This document shows, piece after piece, positions 17,929-26,896 of a stretch of 64,000 nt of DNA (position 1 is the first letter of the stretch; each line of letters starts with the position of its first letter). The position numbers and the translations under genes are program-made. Below the pieces are notes generated by a model. That model was not told where the DNA came from, made no database searches, and saw only the letters and a list, made by a program, of their open reading frames with translations. Where the stretch lies: NCBI GenBank assembly GCA_024742815.1, contig JANSXX010000007.1, forward strand, positions 110,133 to 174,132, given 5' to 3'. Source of the DNA: HXMU1420-13 sp024742815. Its GTDB lineage: Bacteria; Bacteroidota; Rhodothermia; Balneolales; Balneolaceae.

Positions 17929-18795
17929 TTACACATTACAAATTTCAACGCCTTGTTTTAGAGAGGCAAATACATCCTCTGCTTTAGGAATAAATTCCTG
18001 CGCAACAAATCCATCAAAACCGGTTTCTGCGATTGCTTGCATGATGGCTTTGTAGTTCAATTCCTGACTTTCGTCAATTTCGTTTCTGCCGGGAACCCCT
18101 CCGGTGTGATAGTGAGTAATGTAAGGATGATATTCCCGAATTGTAGCAATGATATCACCTTCCATTATCTGCATGTGATAAATATCATACAGAAGCTTGA
18201 AATTATCTGCTCCAAGTTTTTCACATAAAGCTACACCCCATTTAGTATGGTCGCATTGATAATCAGCGTGGTCCACTTTCGAGTTTAGCAATTCCATGCA
18301 CAAAGTTAATCCGTATTCTGAAGCTTTTTTTACAACAGGCTGCAAACCAACCGCACAGTTTTCAATGCCTTGTTCATCCGAAATACCGTTTCTGTTGCCC
18401 GAAAAACAAATCACCTTTTCAAAGCCTGCATCCGCAACTTTTGGGAATAATTCGAAATACTCTTTTTGAAGCTTTTCGTGCAAGGCTGGATTGTTAAACC
18501 CGTCCGTTAAACTTAATGGTACACTGTTCGCCATTGCGCAAGTGAGTCCGTAGCGCTTTACCGTTTCGTACTCGTTGGGATTTATCAGTTCGATCGATTC
18601 TATACCGATATCAACAGCAGCTTCGCATAGTTCTTCTAAGGTTTTTCCCGAATACGGCCACCTACACACAGAATGCTTAAATCGCGCCTGTGACTTAATT
18701 TCTGAACCAGAATTCGCTGAAACAGACACTGGAAGTGCCCCCGCAACAGCTACACTTGCAATCCCTTTTAGTGCATCACGTCGAGATACCATCAT
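17929..18795 (-). CDS. Sugar-phosphate isomerase/epimerase (hydroxypyruvate-isomerase-like), Tat-exported
   Basis: About 289 aa from the ATG at 18795 (another ATG follows directly). The frame is open to 18867, but starting here puts a Tat signal (SRRDALKGIASVAVAGALPV) at the N-terminus. The mature protein is an AP-endonuclease-2-type TIM barrel: metal-ligand positions are suggested by CMELLNS, DIYHMQIMEGD, HYHTGGVPGRNE and FVAQEF. This matches hydroxypyruvate isomerase or sugar epimerase families, and Tat-dependent members are frequent near GMC dehydrogenase genes. It is divergent from the GMC oxidoreductase gene and followed by the jelly-roll gene. Confidence 0.85.
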   Translation of the reverse strand: MMVSRRDALKGIASVAVAGALPVSVSANSGSEIKSQARFKHSVCRWPYSGKTLEELCEAAVDIGIESIELINPNEYETVKRYGLTCAMANSVPLSLTDGFNNPALHEKLQKEYFELFPKVADAGFEKVICFSGNRNGISDEQGIENCAVGLQPVVKKASEYGLTLCMELLNSKVDHADYQCDHTKWGVALCEKLGADNFKLLYDIYHMQIMEGDIIATIREYHPYITHYHTGGVPGRNEIDESQELNYKAIMQAIAETGFDGFVAQEFIPKAEDVFASLKQGVEICNV

Positions 18796-18897
18796 AAATT
18801 TACAACTCGCTTTTTTTAAATTTGGAAGCGTTTCGATATACTCTCCAGAATAATATACTTTCTTCATTTTTGCACTAACGATTTATCATCACTCAAC

Positions 18898-20595
18898 ATG
18901 AGATTAAACCTCAAATCAAAACAGGAAAACACCTACGACGCCATTGTTGTAGGCAGCGGAATTAGCGGTGGGTGGGCCGCAAAAGAACTCACCGAAAAAG
19001 GCTTAAAAACATTGATGTTAGAACGGGGACGGCAGGTTCGTCATATCGTGGATTATCCAACGGCAACCAGCGATCCCTGGGAATTTCCCAGAAATAATCG
19101 CCTTACTCCCGAAGAGCTTAAGGATTACGAGAAACAAAATCGCACCGGTTACGCAATCCGACATTCCATAAAGCATTGGTGGGTGAAGGATACCGAGCAT
19201 CCCTACACCGAAATTCAGCGCTTTGATTGGATGCGTGGCTACCACGTGGGTGGACGATCGTTAATGTGGGGAAGACAATCGTATCGTTTGAGTCCGATGG
19301 ATTTTGAGGCGAATGAGAAAGAAGGCATTGCCATCCCTTGGCCGGTGACTTACGATGAAATCGCTCCATGGTATGATAAGGTCGAGCGTTTTGCCGGAAT
19401 CAATGGAAAGAAAGAAGGACTTCCACAGTTACCGGATGGTGAATTTTTGCCACCTATGGAAATGAACTGCGTGGAAAAAGAAGTGAAAAAGCGCATTGAA
19501 GAAAAGTTTAACGACCGGATGATGACCATTGGTCGCTCGGCGAATCTAACCCGTGCACACAATGGGCGTGCATCCTGCCAATATCGAAACATGTGTATCC
19601 AAGGTTGTCCGTTTGGGGCTTACTTCAGTACCCAATCTTCTACCTTGCCGGCAGCGGTTGCCACAGGAAATCTTACGCTGCGTCCCGATTCCATAGTAAC
19701 CGAAATTCTGTACGATCCGGAAACACAAAAAGCCACAGGAGTTCGGATTCTCGACGCCGAAACGATGGAGTACAAAGAATACTACAGCAAAATTGTGTTT
19801 TTATGTGCATCAGCAATTGCTTCTGCTTACATCCTGATGAATTCTACCGAGCATTTTGCGGATGGAATGGGGAACGCCTCCGGAGAATTAGGCCGAAACA
19901 TCATGGATCACCACTTAAATTTAGGCGCTTACGGTACCGTAGAAGGTTTCGAAGACATGTATTACTACGGTCGTCGCCCGAATGGAATTTACATTCCTAG
20001 ATTCAGAAACATTAACGACAAACACCCCGATTTTATCCGCGGTTACGGGTATCAGGGTGGAGCTAGTCGTACCGGTTGGAAAAAGAACATCGCCGAAATT
20101 AGTATTGGCGCAAAAATGAAAGAAGAAGTAAATGAACCCGGACCATGGCAATTTGGAATCATGGGCTTTGGGGAATGGCTTCCTTATCACGAGAATAAAA
20201 TGTATCTGACTACCGATGTAACCGACAAATTCGGATTGCCAACGGTGGTATTTGATGCAGGTCCCGGCGATAATGAAATGAAGATGCGGGAAGACATCAA
20301 AATAGCTGCTGCAGAAATGCTGGAAGCGGCCGGACTCAAAAATGTGGGCACTTACGACGATGGCATCGCACTTGGGAAAGGAATCCACGAAATGGGAACT
20401 GCTCGAATGGGTGATGATCCTAAAAAGTCGGTGGTAAATCGTTGGAATCAGGTACATGAAGTAAAAAATGTATTTGTAACTGATGGTTCATTTATGACTT
20501 CAGGTGGTTGCCAAAACCCATCGCTAACCTACATGGCTTTTACGGCAAGAGCCGCCGATTTCGCAGTAAAAGAATTAAATAAAGGAAATTTGTAA
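18898..20595 (+). CDS. GMC-family oxidoreductase (probable sugar or alcohol dehydrogenase)
   Basis: 565 aa. The FAD-binding motif YDAIVVGSGISGGWAAKEL is at about 13-31. The segment YHVGGRSLMWGRQS (~115) binds FAD. A Cys-containing insert (CQYRNMCIQGCPFGAY, ~230) is characteristic of the glucoside-3-dehydrogenase/gluconate-dehydrogenase branch. The C-terminal part has HEMGTARMGDDP (His) and GGCQNPSLTYMA (Asn) at the catalytic positions. The next gene, 4 bp away, encodes the small partner subunit. The pair probably oxidises a sugar such as a glycoside at C3 and passes electrons to the respiratory chain. Confidence 0.9.
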   Translation: MRLNLKSKQENTYDAIVVGSGISGGWAAKELTEKGLKTLMLERGRQVRHIVDYPTATSDPWEFPRNNRLTPEELKDYEKQNRTGYAIRHSIKHWWVKDTEHPYTEIQRFDWMRGYHVGGRSLMWGRQSYRLSPMDFEANEKEGIAIPWPVTYDEIAPWYDKVERFAGINGKKEGLPQLPDGEFLPPMEMNCVEKEVKKRIEEKFNDRMMTIGRSANLTRAHNGRASCQYRNMCIQGCPFGAYFSTQSSTLPAAVATGNLTLRPDSIVTEILYDPETQKATGVRILDAETMEYKEYYSKIVFLCASAIASAYILMNSTEHFADGMGNASGELGRNIMDHHLNLGAYGTVEGFEDMYYYGRRPNGIYIPRFRNINDKHPDFIRGYGYQGGASRTGWKKNIAEISIGAKMKEEVNEPGPWQFGIMGFGEWLPYHENKMYLTTDVTDKFGLPTVVFDAGPGDNEMKMREDIKIAAAEMLEAAGLKNVGTYDDGIALGKGIHEMGTARMGDDPKKSVVNRWNQVHEVKNVFVTDGSFMTSGGCQNPSLTYMAFTARAADFAVKELNKGNL

Positions 20596-20599
20596 TACG

Positions 20600-21202
20600 A
20601 TGAGCGACATCACAAAAAATCCAATCAATCGAAGAGAAGCGTTACGCCGAACTGCACTATTGTTGGGCGGAGCGGTAAGTGCACCCACCATTCTTGGTTT
20701 TATGGGTGGATGTTCTGCCAATGCAAAAGCAGAGGGTTTTCAACTACTGAATGCAGAACAGGCCAAGCTGGTAACTACCGTTTCTGATATTATTATTCCA
20801 ACCACTGATACTCCCGGAGCGGCAGCAGTTGGTGTGCCTACTTACATCGACGATATGGTGATGAACATGTGGGATGAGGAGGGAAGAACGCTGTTTTTAA
20901 CTAATCTGGAAGATTTTGATAATCGAGCAAAGCAAGAACTTGGAACTGATTTTAACGATGCCTCGCTCGAACAACAAACAGCCTTTGTTAACGCCGAACA
21001 TGATCGTGTGTTTGGTGGCGATGTAAATTGGGATGCTCCGCGACCGTTTATCTGGCAAATGAAAGAACTTACCATAAGTGGATACTTCTCAACCGAAGTA
21101 GGAATGACTCAAGTGCTCCAATACATTCAGGTTCCGGGTCGATTTGATGCCTGCCTTCCTTTCGAGGAAGCCGGCGGAAAAGTTTGGGCGTTTAATATGT
21201 AG
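20600..21202 (+). CDS. Gluconate 2-dehydrogenase subunit 3-family protein
   Basis: 200 aa. The Tat-like N-terminus has NRREALRRTALLLGG, followed by a small-residue stretch and FMGGCSAN, which could also act as a lipobox. The domain typical of PF13618 follows (LNAEQAKLVTTVSDIIIPTTDTPGA...VPTYIDDMV). In characterised relatives this small subunit escorts or tethers the FAD subunit during Tat export. It starts 4 bp after the GMC gene stop, so the two form an operon. Confidence 0.88.
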   Translation: MSDITKNPINRREALRRTALLLGGAVSAPTILGFMGGCSANAKAEGFQLLNAEQAKLVTTVSDIIIPTTDTPGAAAVGVPTYIDDMVMNMWDEEGRTLFLTNLEDFDNRAKQELGTDFNDASLEQQTAFVNAEHDRVFGGDVNWDAPRPFIWQMKELTISGYFSTEVGMTQVLQYIQVPGRFDACLPFEEAGGKVWAFNM

Positions 21203-21340
21203 AACGACATTATCGGTTCAAGAGCCATTAATACTATGTTGTGTCTTCAAATAGCCAACCCATCCCTGTCCCTTCCCTTCGTTGTGGGAAGTGGACTCAC
21301 AGTTATCGTTTCGAGATAATTGATTTCATTTATATAGATT

Positions 21341-21363
21341 TGAAATGCCTCTGTAGCATTTCA
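21341..21363 (+). other. Perfect 8-bp hairpin in intergenic region
   Basis: TGAAATGC (21341-21348) pairs with GCATTTCA (21356-21363) around a 7-nt loop, between the dehydrogenase operon and the cytidylate-kinase-like gene. No T tract follows, so it is not a classical terminator. The rest of 21203-21462 shows no gene I can support. Confidence 0.4.
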
Positions 21364-21473
21364 ACTATTCGAAAATGTATCTCTTTTGCTTTATCAGTTC
21401 TTCATAATTATTTGGTAGTAGTTGGTATCTACTTTATGTAACCAACAAGTTGCACAAGCAACAGGAGGTTGTT

Positions 21474-22178
21474 ATGGCAAAACGAGTTAGCCAAATGATT
21501 GAAGAACAAGTTCACGTATGGCGAATGAGCCATAAATCGGAACAACAACGCCCACCGAAAGGCACTACCTTGCCTGTAATCACTATCTCCAGATCTTTCG
21601 GTGCACGCGGTGCCGAAATTGCTACACTCTTAGAACTTCGACTTGGTTTTAAGGTATGGGATAAGGAAATCCTGAATGTGATTAGCGAACGGCTGGGGAG
21701 TTCGGTTGAGTTTTTAGAATCTCTGGATGAACATGCTCAGAATTTGGTTGAAGATACCATTTTTGGGTTCCTGAATAGAAAAAGCACCAATCTGAACTAT
21801 TTACTGTATCTGGCCCGAGCGGTACAGGCAATCGAAAAATTCGGAAGCGCAATTATCGTTGGTCGAGGTGCGAACCACATTGTAAAAAACAAACAGGCAC
21901 TTCATATTCGAGTAGTGGCCCCGATGAGCGAAAGAGTGAAATGGTTAACGGAAAGTCGCAATATCAGTAAAGAGGAAGCAAAAAATCTGATACTGGAATA
22001 CGATAAAGACCGAGCTGAATTTACGCGCGTCAGCTTTAACAAAGATATAAATGAGGCTTCAAATTACGATATAACTCTGAACGTAGGCACCATGAGTTTA
22101 CAACAAGCCGCCGATATTATTGCAGAGGTGTATGAAATGAAAACAGGAATAAAAATACCAGAGCTGACACACAGTTAA
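21474..22178 (+). CDS. Cytidylate-kinase-like P-loop protein
   Basis: 234 aa from the ATG at 21474. This start is fixed by a perfect AGGAGG at 21463-21468, unusually strong for this window, 5 nt upstream. The sequence has a P-loop-like SRSFGARGAEIATLL segment, then AIIVGRGANHIVK, HIRVVAPMSERVKWL and DRAEFTRVSFNKDI. These match the cytidylate kinase-like family (PF13189), annotated in many phyla as a nucleotide kinase of unknown acceptor. It is monocistronic. Confidence 0.8.
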   Translation: MAKRVSQMIEEQVHVWRMSHKSEQQRPPKGTTLPVITISRSFGARGAEIATLLELRLGFKVWDKEILNVISERLGSSVEFLESLDEHAQNLVEDTIFGFLNRKSTNLNYLLYLARAVQAIEKFGSAIIVGRGANHIVKNKQALHIRVVAPMSERVKWLTESRNISKEEAKNLILEYDKDRAEFTRVSFNKDINEASNYDITLNVGTMSLQQAADIIAEVYEMKTGIKIPELTHS

Positions 22179-22268
22179 AACATATTGCACATGATTATGA
22201 TGACACTCGGAGCGGTGTGATGAGTCTGCACTTTCCGAATAGGATTGGAGCAATATTTAGTAGAGGTT

Positions 22269-22321
22269 TCACTCGTTCCCAACGTCTACGTTGGGTAACG
22301 CAGTCCAGAAGCTCCAGCTTC
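22269..22321. repeat. Double-hairpin intergenic element
   Basis: CCCAACGT/ACGTTGGG forms a tight hairpin (22278-22295). GAAGCT/AGCTTC forms a second one (22308-22321). The text GTTCCCAACGT...ACGTTGGGTAAC resembles dispersed palindromic repeats seen in other genomes. Only one copy is in this window. Confidence 0.5.
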
Positions 22322-22385
22322 ACTTTAATATTTATGACATAATTGATTAATTCTACCCCACGTATTTAATTAGAACAGAATTTGC

Positions 22386-22426
22386 AGATCCTTCAGTCGT
22401 CGCAAGCTCCTCGTTCAGGATGACAT
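22386..22426. repeat. Dispersed intergenic repeat of the GTCATCCTGAACG...GAAGGATCT type
   Basis: The reverse complement starts TGTCATCCTGAACGAGGAGC and ends ACTGAAGGATCT, a form I associate with a widespread intergenic repeat in Bacteroidota-like genomes. Only one copy is in this window, so genome-wide repetition is inferred. Confidence 0.5.
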
Positions 22427-22523
22427 ATTAAAAGAGATACATTCTAGAATTAAACCATACTCCTCATTTAGTCATCGAAGCTTTAGCGCAGACGACCCTC
22501 AAACCTCACCCCTCACAACTAAT

Positions 22524-23282
22524 CTAAAGCCAATCAACAATATCGTCTTTGTGTTCCACTTCTACGTATTTCTCGAAGATTTCGTGGAGACTGGAGTCTT
22601 TTTGAAGTTCGCGTCGGCTGATTTCATCCAGATAGGCAATGATCAATCCATCGTGCAAAATGGCAATGTCATCACACAGGTTTTCTACCACTTCCAGAAT
22701 GTGGCTGGTTACGATGATGGTTACGCCTTTTGCCTTTAACCGACGGAGAACTGTTTTCATCCGTTCGATGGAAATTACATCTACCGCTTCGAAAGGCTCA
22801 TCTAAAAACATCACTTTCGGCTCTACTAACACCGCAGTAACAAAAGCGAGCTTTTTACGGCTCCCCGACGAAAGCTTGTTTACTTTAATCTTTGCAAAGT
22901 CTTTAATCTCGAAGAAGTCCATCAACGAATACGCCTTTTCGATGAGGCCATCTTTGCTGATTTCATAAATCTCGCACACGTATTCGATAAACTCAAGACT
23001 GGTGAATTGCTCAAAAAGTAGCGGCGGTTGAAGAACTGAAGAAATTTGCCGCTTTATTTCCAGTTCATTTTCTGAGCTTAGTTCAAGACCGGAAATTTCG
23101 ATATCGCCACCTTCGTAGCTTAACAATCCCGTTAGCACTCCAATCAACGTACTTTTACCGGCTCCATTCGGCCCAATAAGTCCAAAGATTGAGCCCTCGG
23201 GCACCTCCAGGCTTAAATCTTTAAGTACTACTTTATCTTCGTATCGCTTTTCCAGTTCGTTAATGCTTACGGCTTTGGCCAT
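22524..23282 (-). CDS. ABC transporter ATP-binding protein
   Basis: 252 aa. Walker A GLIGPNGAGKSTLIG is at ~35, the signature NKLSSGSRKKLAFVTAV at ~137, Walker B VEPKVMFLDEPFEAVD at ~155, and the switch His in TIIVTSHILEV at ~193. It belongs to the DrrA/ABC-2 exporter-type group. It starts 1 bp after the Lgt-like gene stop and downstream of the membrane protein gene at 24180-25730, which is its probable permease. The transported substrate is unknown. Confidence 0.92.
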   Translation of the reverse strand: MAKAVSINELEKRYEDKVVLKDLSLEVPEGSIFGLIGPNGAGKSTLIGVLTGLLSYEGGDIEISGLELSSENELEIKRQISSVLQPPLLFEQFTSLEFIEYVCEIYEISKDGLIEKAYSLMDFFEIKDFAKIKVNKLSSGSRKKLAFVTAVLVEPKVMFLDEPFEAVDVISIERMKTVLRRLKAKGVTIIVTSHILEVVENLCDDIAILHDGLIIAYLDEISRRELQKDSSLHEIFEKYVEVEHKDDIVDWL

Positions 23283-23283
23283 G

Positions 23284-24141
23284 CTATTTTTGCTTTCGGT
23301 AATAATTGATGGCGTATCCGATGGTAAATAACCCGTATGCCAACAGCACTAGCTGCAAGTTCGACATGTTGGCAACATTTACCAGTTCGCGATCACCACG
23401 AATAAATTCGAGGCTGAATCGAAGTAGGGCATATCCGCCGGTGTGGATGAAGAAAATGAGTGGCGATTTCTTGTCGCTATCCCAAATTTTATTGAACACC
23501 CAAAGTACAATTCCAAGAAGTACAAAATCGCCAAACATCTCGTACAATTGTGTAGGATGGAGAGCCGCTGATACCGTACTCGCCTGATCTACCAATCCAT
23601 TTTGGTACGACCATTGCCAGGCTGAGCTTGAAATACCGTACTCGGTTTCAAAACCGGGGATCATGGTTCCATACCGTGGAAATTCCATCCCAAAAATAGA
23701 GTTCGTTGCTGTCCCGTGGGCATCACCATTCAAAAAGCACCCGATCCGCCCTACCGCTTGTCCCACTAAAATCCCGGGTGAGAGCAGTGAAAAGTATTCG
23801 AAGTAGTTGATTTTTTTTCTGCGAACAAACAACAATCCGCCAACCATCCCACCAACTAATCCACCGGTTATACTATTCCCTGCGCCTGAAAGGCTAAACA
23901 AAATGGCTGGGTTTGATAAAAACAGATCCAGATTCCAGAATAAAAAATGTGATAGGCGAGCACCGATAAGCGCCCCTACGATCGACCAAGTGATGAGCCC
24001 GTCGAACAACTCCATCTTACCCCCATATTTTTTTACGCGTACATAGGCGATGTACACTCCAATCACTATAGAAATGAGAAAATAAATGCCTTCGTAAAAG
24101 TAAATGGTATTAAAGCCGAGATCGAGATGTATTGGGAGCAT
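23284..24141 (-). CDS. Lgt-like (prolipoprotein diacylglyceryl transferase family) membrane protein
   Basis: 285 aa, about seven membrane helices. Family features are visible: VGRIGCFLNGDAHG (equivalent of the Arg-bearing GRxGNF motif), ALHPTQLYE and YALLRFSLEFIRGDRE. Lgt attaches diacylglycerol to the lipobox Cys of exported lipoproteins. The position of the Lgt His in the SFHGGLLG segment reads NSITGGLVGG here, and the usual Asn of GRxGNF is Cys. This is therefore a divergent member that may have another activity. It sits between ABC permease and ATPase genes in one operon, an unusual context for a housekeeping lgt. Confidence 0.75.
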   Translation of the reverse strand: MLPIHLDLGFNTIYFYEGIYFLISIVIGVYIAYVRVKKYGGKMELFDGLITWSIVGALIGARLSHFLFWNLDLFLSNPAILFSLSGAGNSITGGLVGGMVGGLLFVRRKKINYFEYFSLLSPGILVGQAVGRIGCFLNGDAHGTATNSIFGMEFPRYGTMIPGFETEYGISSSAWQWSYQNGLVDQASTVSAALHPTQLYEMFGDFVLLGIVLWVFNKIWDSDKKSPLIFFIHTGGYALLRFSLEFIRGDRELVNVANMSNLQLVLLAYGLFTIGYAINYYRKQK

Positions 24142-24179
24142 AAATCTGTATTATCAAAAAATTCGCTGAAAGGTATGAA

Positions 24180-25730
24180 TTATAGTTCACTCCAAATACG
24201 CATGAGTATTCTTTTTTTGAAAAGATTAACAAGTACCTCCATGTGTCCCCACAAGTAAATACCAATAATTACAATAACTACACTCATAATGGTGATGCGA
24301 TACCATTCCAGGCCATTCAGCGGTACAAATACTAAATATCCTACCGTAAAAATGGTAAATGATATCGCAAAGGTTACTTTTTGGGAAATGATTGGGTGTT
24401 TATAACTGAACGAGGAGTAGATCGCTTTTTGATATTGATAGTAAGAACTCCAGATAAATAAGAGCATAAAACACAGAAACATAAAGGTGTTGCCAACGAA
24501 AATGCTCAGCGGTTTCCCAATCTGCGGAATAAAGAGAATCTCCATAATAGTGATGATATAAAACACCAATAGCGGTAGAATGATCACCCCAAGAAACCGT
24601 TCTTTGAGCTGCTGTTCGAGCTTTACCGGAAACTGAAGATGAATAAGCAATTCACGGTTTTCATAGCCATACATATTAGCCATGCCCATGGCCAGCAAAG
24701 CCACCGGAATACCGGCAAGAATGGTTGGAATGGCAATGGTCTGGGCGATCTCGTAATTCACATTTAGTAACAGCGGAACATACACAATCGGTATAATGGC
24801 CAGCGTAAGAAGCTGTAGCTTATTATAGGGATGGATCATTACGTAGTAATAGTACTTTCCCGCGTTTTTGCCGAGAATGCGCTGCAAAACTTTCCAAAGC
24901 TGACTGGAGACTTCTTCCACTTTTTTAAGCGCCGGTCGATGGAGTCCGTCGCAAGTTTTGTTGAAGTGGTCGACGATAATCAATCCAATAAAAATCACCA
25001 TTAAGGTTGTATAGATGGATGCGTTAAGAAAGCCGTAATCGAGGTTTGCTGCTTTGGTGAGTAAGCCTCCCGGCATCCAGCCCAAAAAGGCATTGATCGT
25101 TTCTATGCGCGGAATGATCTGATATAAAATCCGTGCATTTTCAGTAGAGACAATTTGCACCAGCTGAAACAAGCTAAATACCAAAATCACGAATCCTACT
25201 ACTACGGCAATAAAACGTCGTTCTATGATTTGCAGAAAGCGATGCTTGATCGAGTAAATGAGCACATAATTCAATATTACCCCTAATACTGCCACCGGAA
25301 TTTGATACCACACATCAATCTGAATCATTAAAAATACAAGCCAGGTGAAATTATAAATGATGTTCACCGGGTGGCAAAAACTGATGATAATCATGTAGCG
25401 GGCCAAGCGCTTGAGCGGGAAACCAAAGCCAAGCAACTTTCGGTTTTCTTCGATATTCAGCAGGCGAAGATTTGTAAATGAGAAATGCATAACCCAATAG
25501 GTATTCGCAAAAACGAGCAGAATGAAACTATACACCTTGGGTGTGAGCCACGGCAATTGTGTCGACATCCATGGGTCGGTATCCATCAAAACCACCACAA
25601 TGGCTGTACCAATTAGATTTACCAGCATCACGCCTAAAAACATGATATAGCCGATCATCATCATCAGTTGGAACCGATTGAGATTAGATAAAAATATTCG
25701 CCAGTTAAGAGTTAGTAGTCTTGAAAACAT
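24180..25730 (-). CDS. ABC transporter permease-like multi-pass membrane protein
   Basis: 516 aa with roughly 12 hydrophobic segments and short loops. No clear soluble domain is present. The order on the minus strand is this gene, the Lgt-like gene (38 bp later) and the ABC ATPase. The sequence itself does not match a family I can name with certainty; the permease role is inferred from topology and operon position. Its promoter must lie in 25731-25881, shared with the divergent small membrane protein. Confidence 0.7.
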   Translation of the reverse strand: MFSRLLTLNWRIFLSNLNRFQLMMMIGYIMFLGVMLVNLIGTAIVVVLMDTDPWMSTQLPWLTPKVYSFILLVFANTYWVMHFSFTNLRLLNIEENRKLLGFGFPLKRLARYMIIISFCHPVNIIYNFTWLVFLMIQIDVWYQIPVAVLGVILNYVLIYSIKHRFLQIIERRFIAVVVGFVILVFSLFQLVQIVSTENARILYQIIPRIETINAFLGWMPGGLLTKAANLDYGFLNASIYTTLMVIFIGLIIVDHFNKTCDGLHRPALKKVEEVSSQLWKVLQRILGKNAGKYYYYVMIHPYNKLQLLTLAIIPIVYVPLLLNVNYEIAQTIAIPTILAGIPVALLAMGMANMYGYENRELLIHLQFPVKLEQQLKERFLGVIILPLLVFYIITIMEILFIPQIGKPLSIFVGNTFMFLCFMLLFIWSSYYQYQKAIYSSFSYKHPIISQKVTFAISFTIFTVGYLVFVPLNGLEWYRITIMSVVIVIIGIYLWGHMEVLVNLFKKRILMRIWSEL

Positions 25731-25881
25731 CCTTCAAAATAATTGCTTCGCCAGTGCTATGAGTTTAGAATGCCTTAATAATTACAGAATAAATTGTAAC
25801 AATTTAGCTTGCCAAAACTTTTAGTACGAAAGCAATCACCGGGAAGTATCATTCCGAATAAAACGTACAAAATAACTAACT

Positions 25882-26139
25882 ATGAAAAACCGTACACAAT
25901 ATCTGCTGCTGGTATTTTTACCGCTCGTGTTACTTTATTTTCTGGGGATGTATGTGTCGTCTACCCTGGCATTATGTTTACTAGCTATCTACACCTTTGT
26001 GTATCACAGCTTTTTGGATAATAAACGTTTGTATGAGTTGGGAGAAATCTCTGACGATGAATTCTTCAAATGGTGGATACCCTTTTATAAGTCATGGTGG
26101 TATCCCATTACGCATTTCAAAAAATTATACCTTGGTTAA
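25882..26139 (+). CDS. Small two-TM membrane protein
   Basis: 85 aa. Two adjacent helices (about 7-25 and 27-45) are followed by a charged and aromatic C-terminus (GEISDDEFFKWWIPFYKSWWYPITHF). No family was recognised. It is divergent from the ABC operon and is followed by a terminator at 26174-26206. Confidence 0.6.
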   Translation: MKNRTQYLLLVFLPLVLLYFLGMYVSSTLALCLLAIYTFVYHSFLDNKRLYELGEISDDEFFKWWIPFYKSWWYPITHFKKLYLG

Positions 26140-26173
26140 GCGATATTTTGCTTACCGACAATTCTATTCAAAA

Positions 26174-26206
26174 AAAAAAAGAGCGACGCATTGCCGCTCT
26201 TTTTTT
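26174..26206. terminator. Bidirectional Rho-independent terminator
   Basis: AAAAAAAGAGCG (26174-26185) is fully complementary to CGCTCTTTTTTT (26195-26206) around a 9-nt loop. It has an A tract on one side and a T tract on the other, so it can end transcripts from both convergent genes. Confidence 0.9.
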
Positions 26207-26229
26207 ATTTACGATGTGTTGATAGTTAA

Positions 26230-26823
26230 TTAAAACTTAATACCTAGTGTTACACTAAATGCTCCGTTTTTAGCATCACTCTCGAAACTGGCATCTTCTA
26301 CTTTGGTAACACCTGCAGTATATCTCACGCCAAATTGTGCATGCTCGGTGTCAAACCCAAGTCCTACAACCGCGCCAAGATCGGTGGGCTCAGTTTCATC
26401 TTCCAGATTGATAGCAATATTGTCGTTTTTCACTTCCGAGCCGGTATTAAACGAAAGATACGGCCCAAAATAAATATTTGGGGTAGTAGCCGATTCGGAC
26501 ACAAAATCTACTTTAAATAGTACGGGAAACTGAACGTAATCGGCTTCAAAATATGCGTCAGAATCTTCAATATTAGAACCATACTGAGCGAAAAGCACCT
26601 CTGGCTGAATAGAAATTGGTGAGTTTTCAATCGGTAAATCAAGAAAAGCACCTGCAACTAAACCCGGACGATATTCAACGTCATCCACATCATTAAAAGT
26701 AGCAAAATTAATTCCACCTTTTATTCCGATTTGAGGTCGTTCCTGAGCTGTCGCAGTTTGTGCGAACGCAAAGGTAAAAATGAAAAGAAATAGGCTGTAA
26801 GTAAGTTTTTTGAAAGATTTCAT
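26230..26823 (-). CDS. Outer-membrane beta-barrel (PorT-like) protein
   Basis: 197 aa. Residues 1-26 are a signal peptide (TATAQ). The mature part begins IGIKGGINFATF and shows eight-strand-barrel alternation, including VAGAFLDLPI, ISIQPEVLFAQYG and YFGPYLSFNTG. It ends with SVTLGIKF, whose terminal Phe is typical of outer-membrane proteins. It fits the outer membrane protein beta-barrel family (PF13568). The specific role is unknown. Confidence 0.85.
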   Translation of the reverse strand: MKSFKKLTYSLFLFIFTFAFAQTATAQERPQIGIKGGINFATFNDVDDVEYRPGLVAGAFLDLPIENSPISIQPEVLFAQYGSNIEDSDAYFEADYVQFPVLFKVDFVSESATTPNIYFGPYLSFNTGSEVKNDNIAINLEDETEPTDLGAVVGLGFDTEHAQFGVRYTAGVTKVEDASFESDAKNGAFSVTLGIKF

Positions 26824-26896
26824 ACTGTGTTTGGTTGTTTTTGTTTTGATGCTTTAAACCAAGCACAATGATTTATGTTCCAATATTTACTATAAC

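Larger units (their letters stand above)
22179..22523. other. Gene-free 345-bp region with two repeat-like palindromic elements
   Basis: No supported coding sequence. It contains the two elements listed separately at 22269-22321 and 22386-22426. It lies between the convergent cytidylate-kinase-like and ABC-ATPase genes. Confidence 0.6.

Noticed and set aside
21241..21441. 66-codon plus-strand frame before the cytidylate-kinase-like gene
   Set aside because: Low complexity, overlaps the 21341-21363 hairpin and shows no protein-like pattern or ribosome site.
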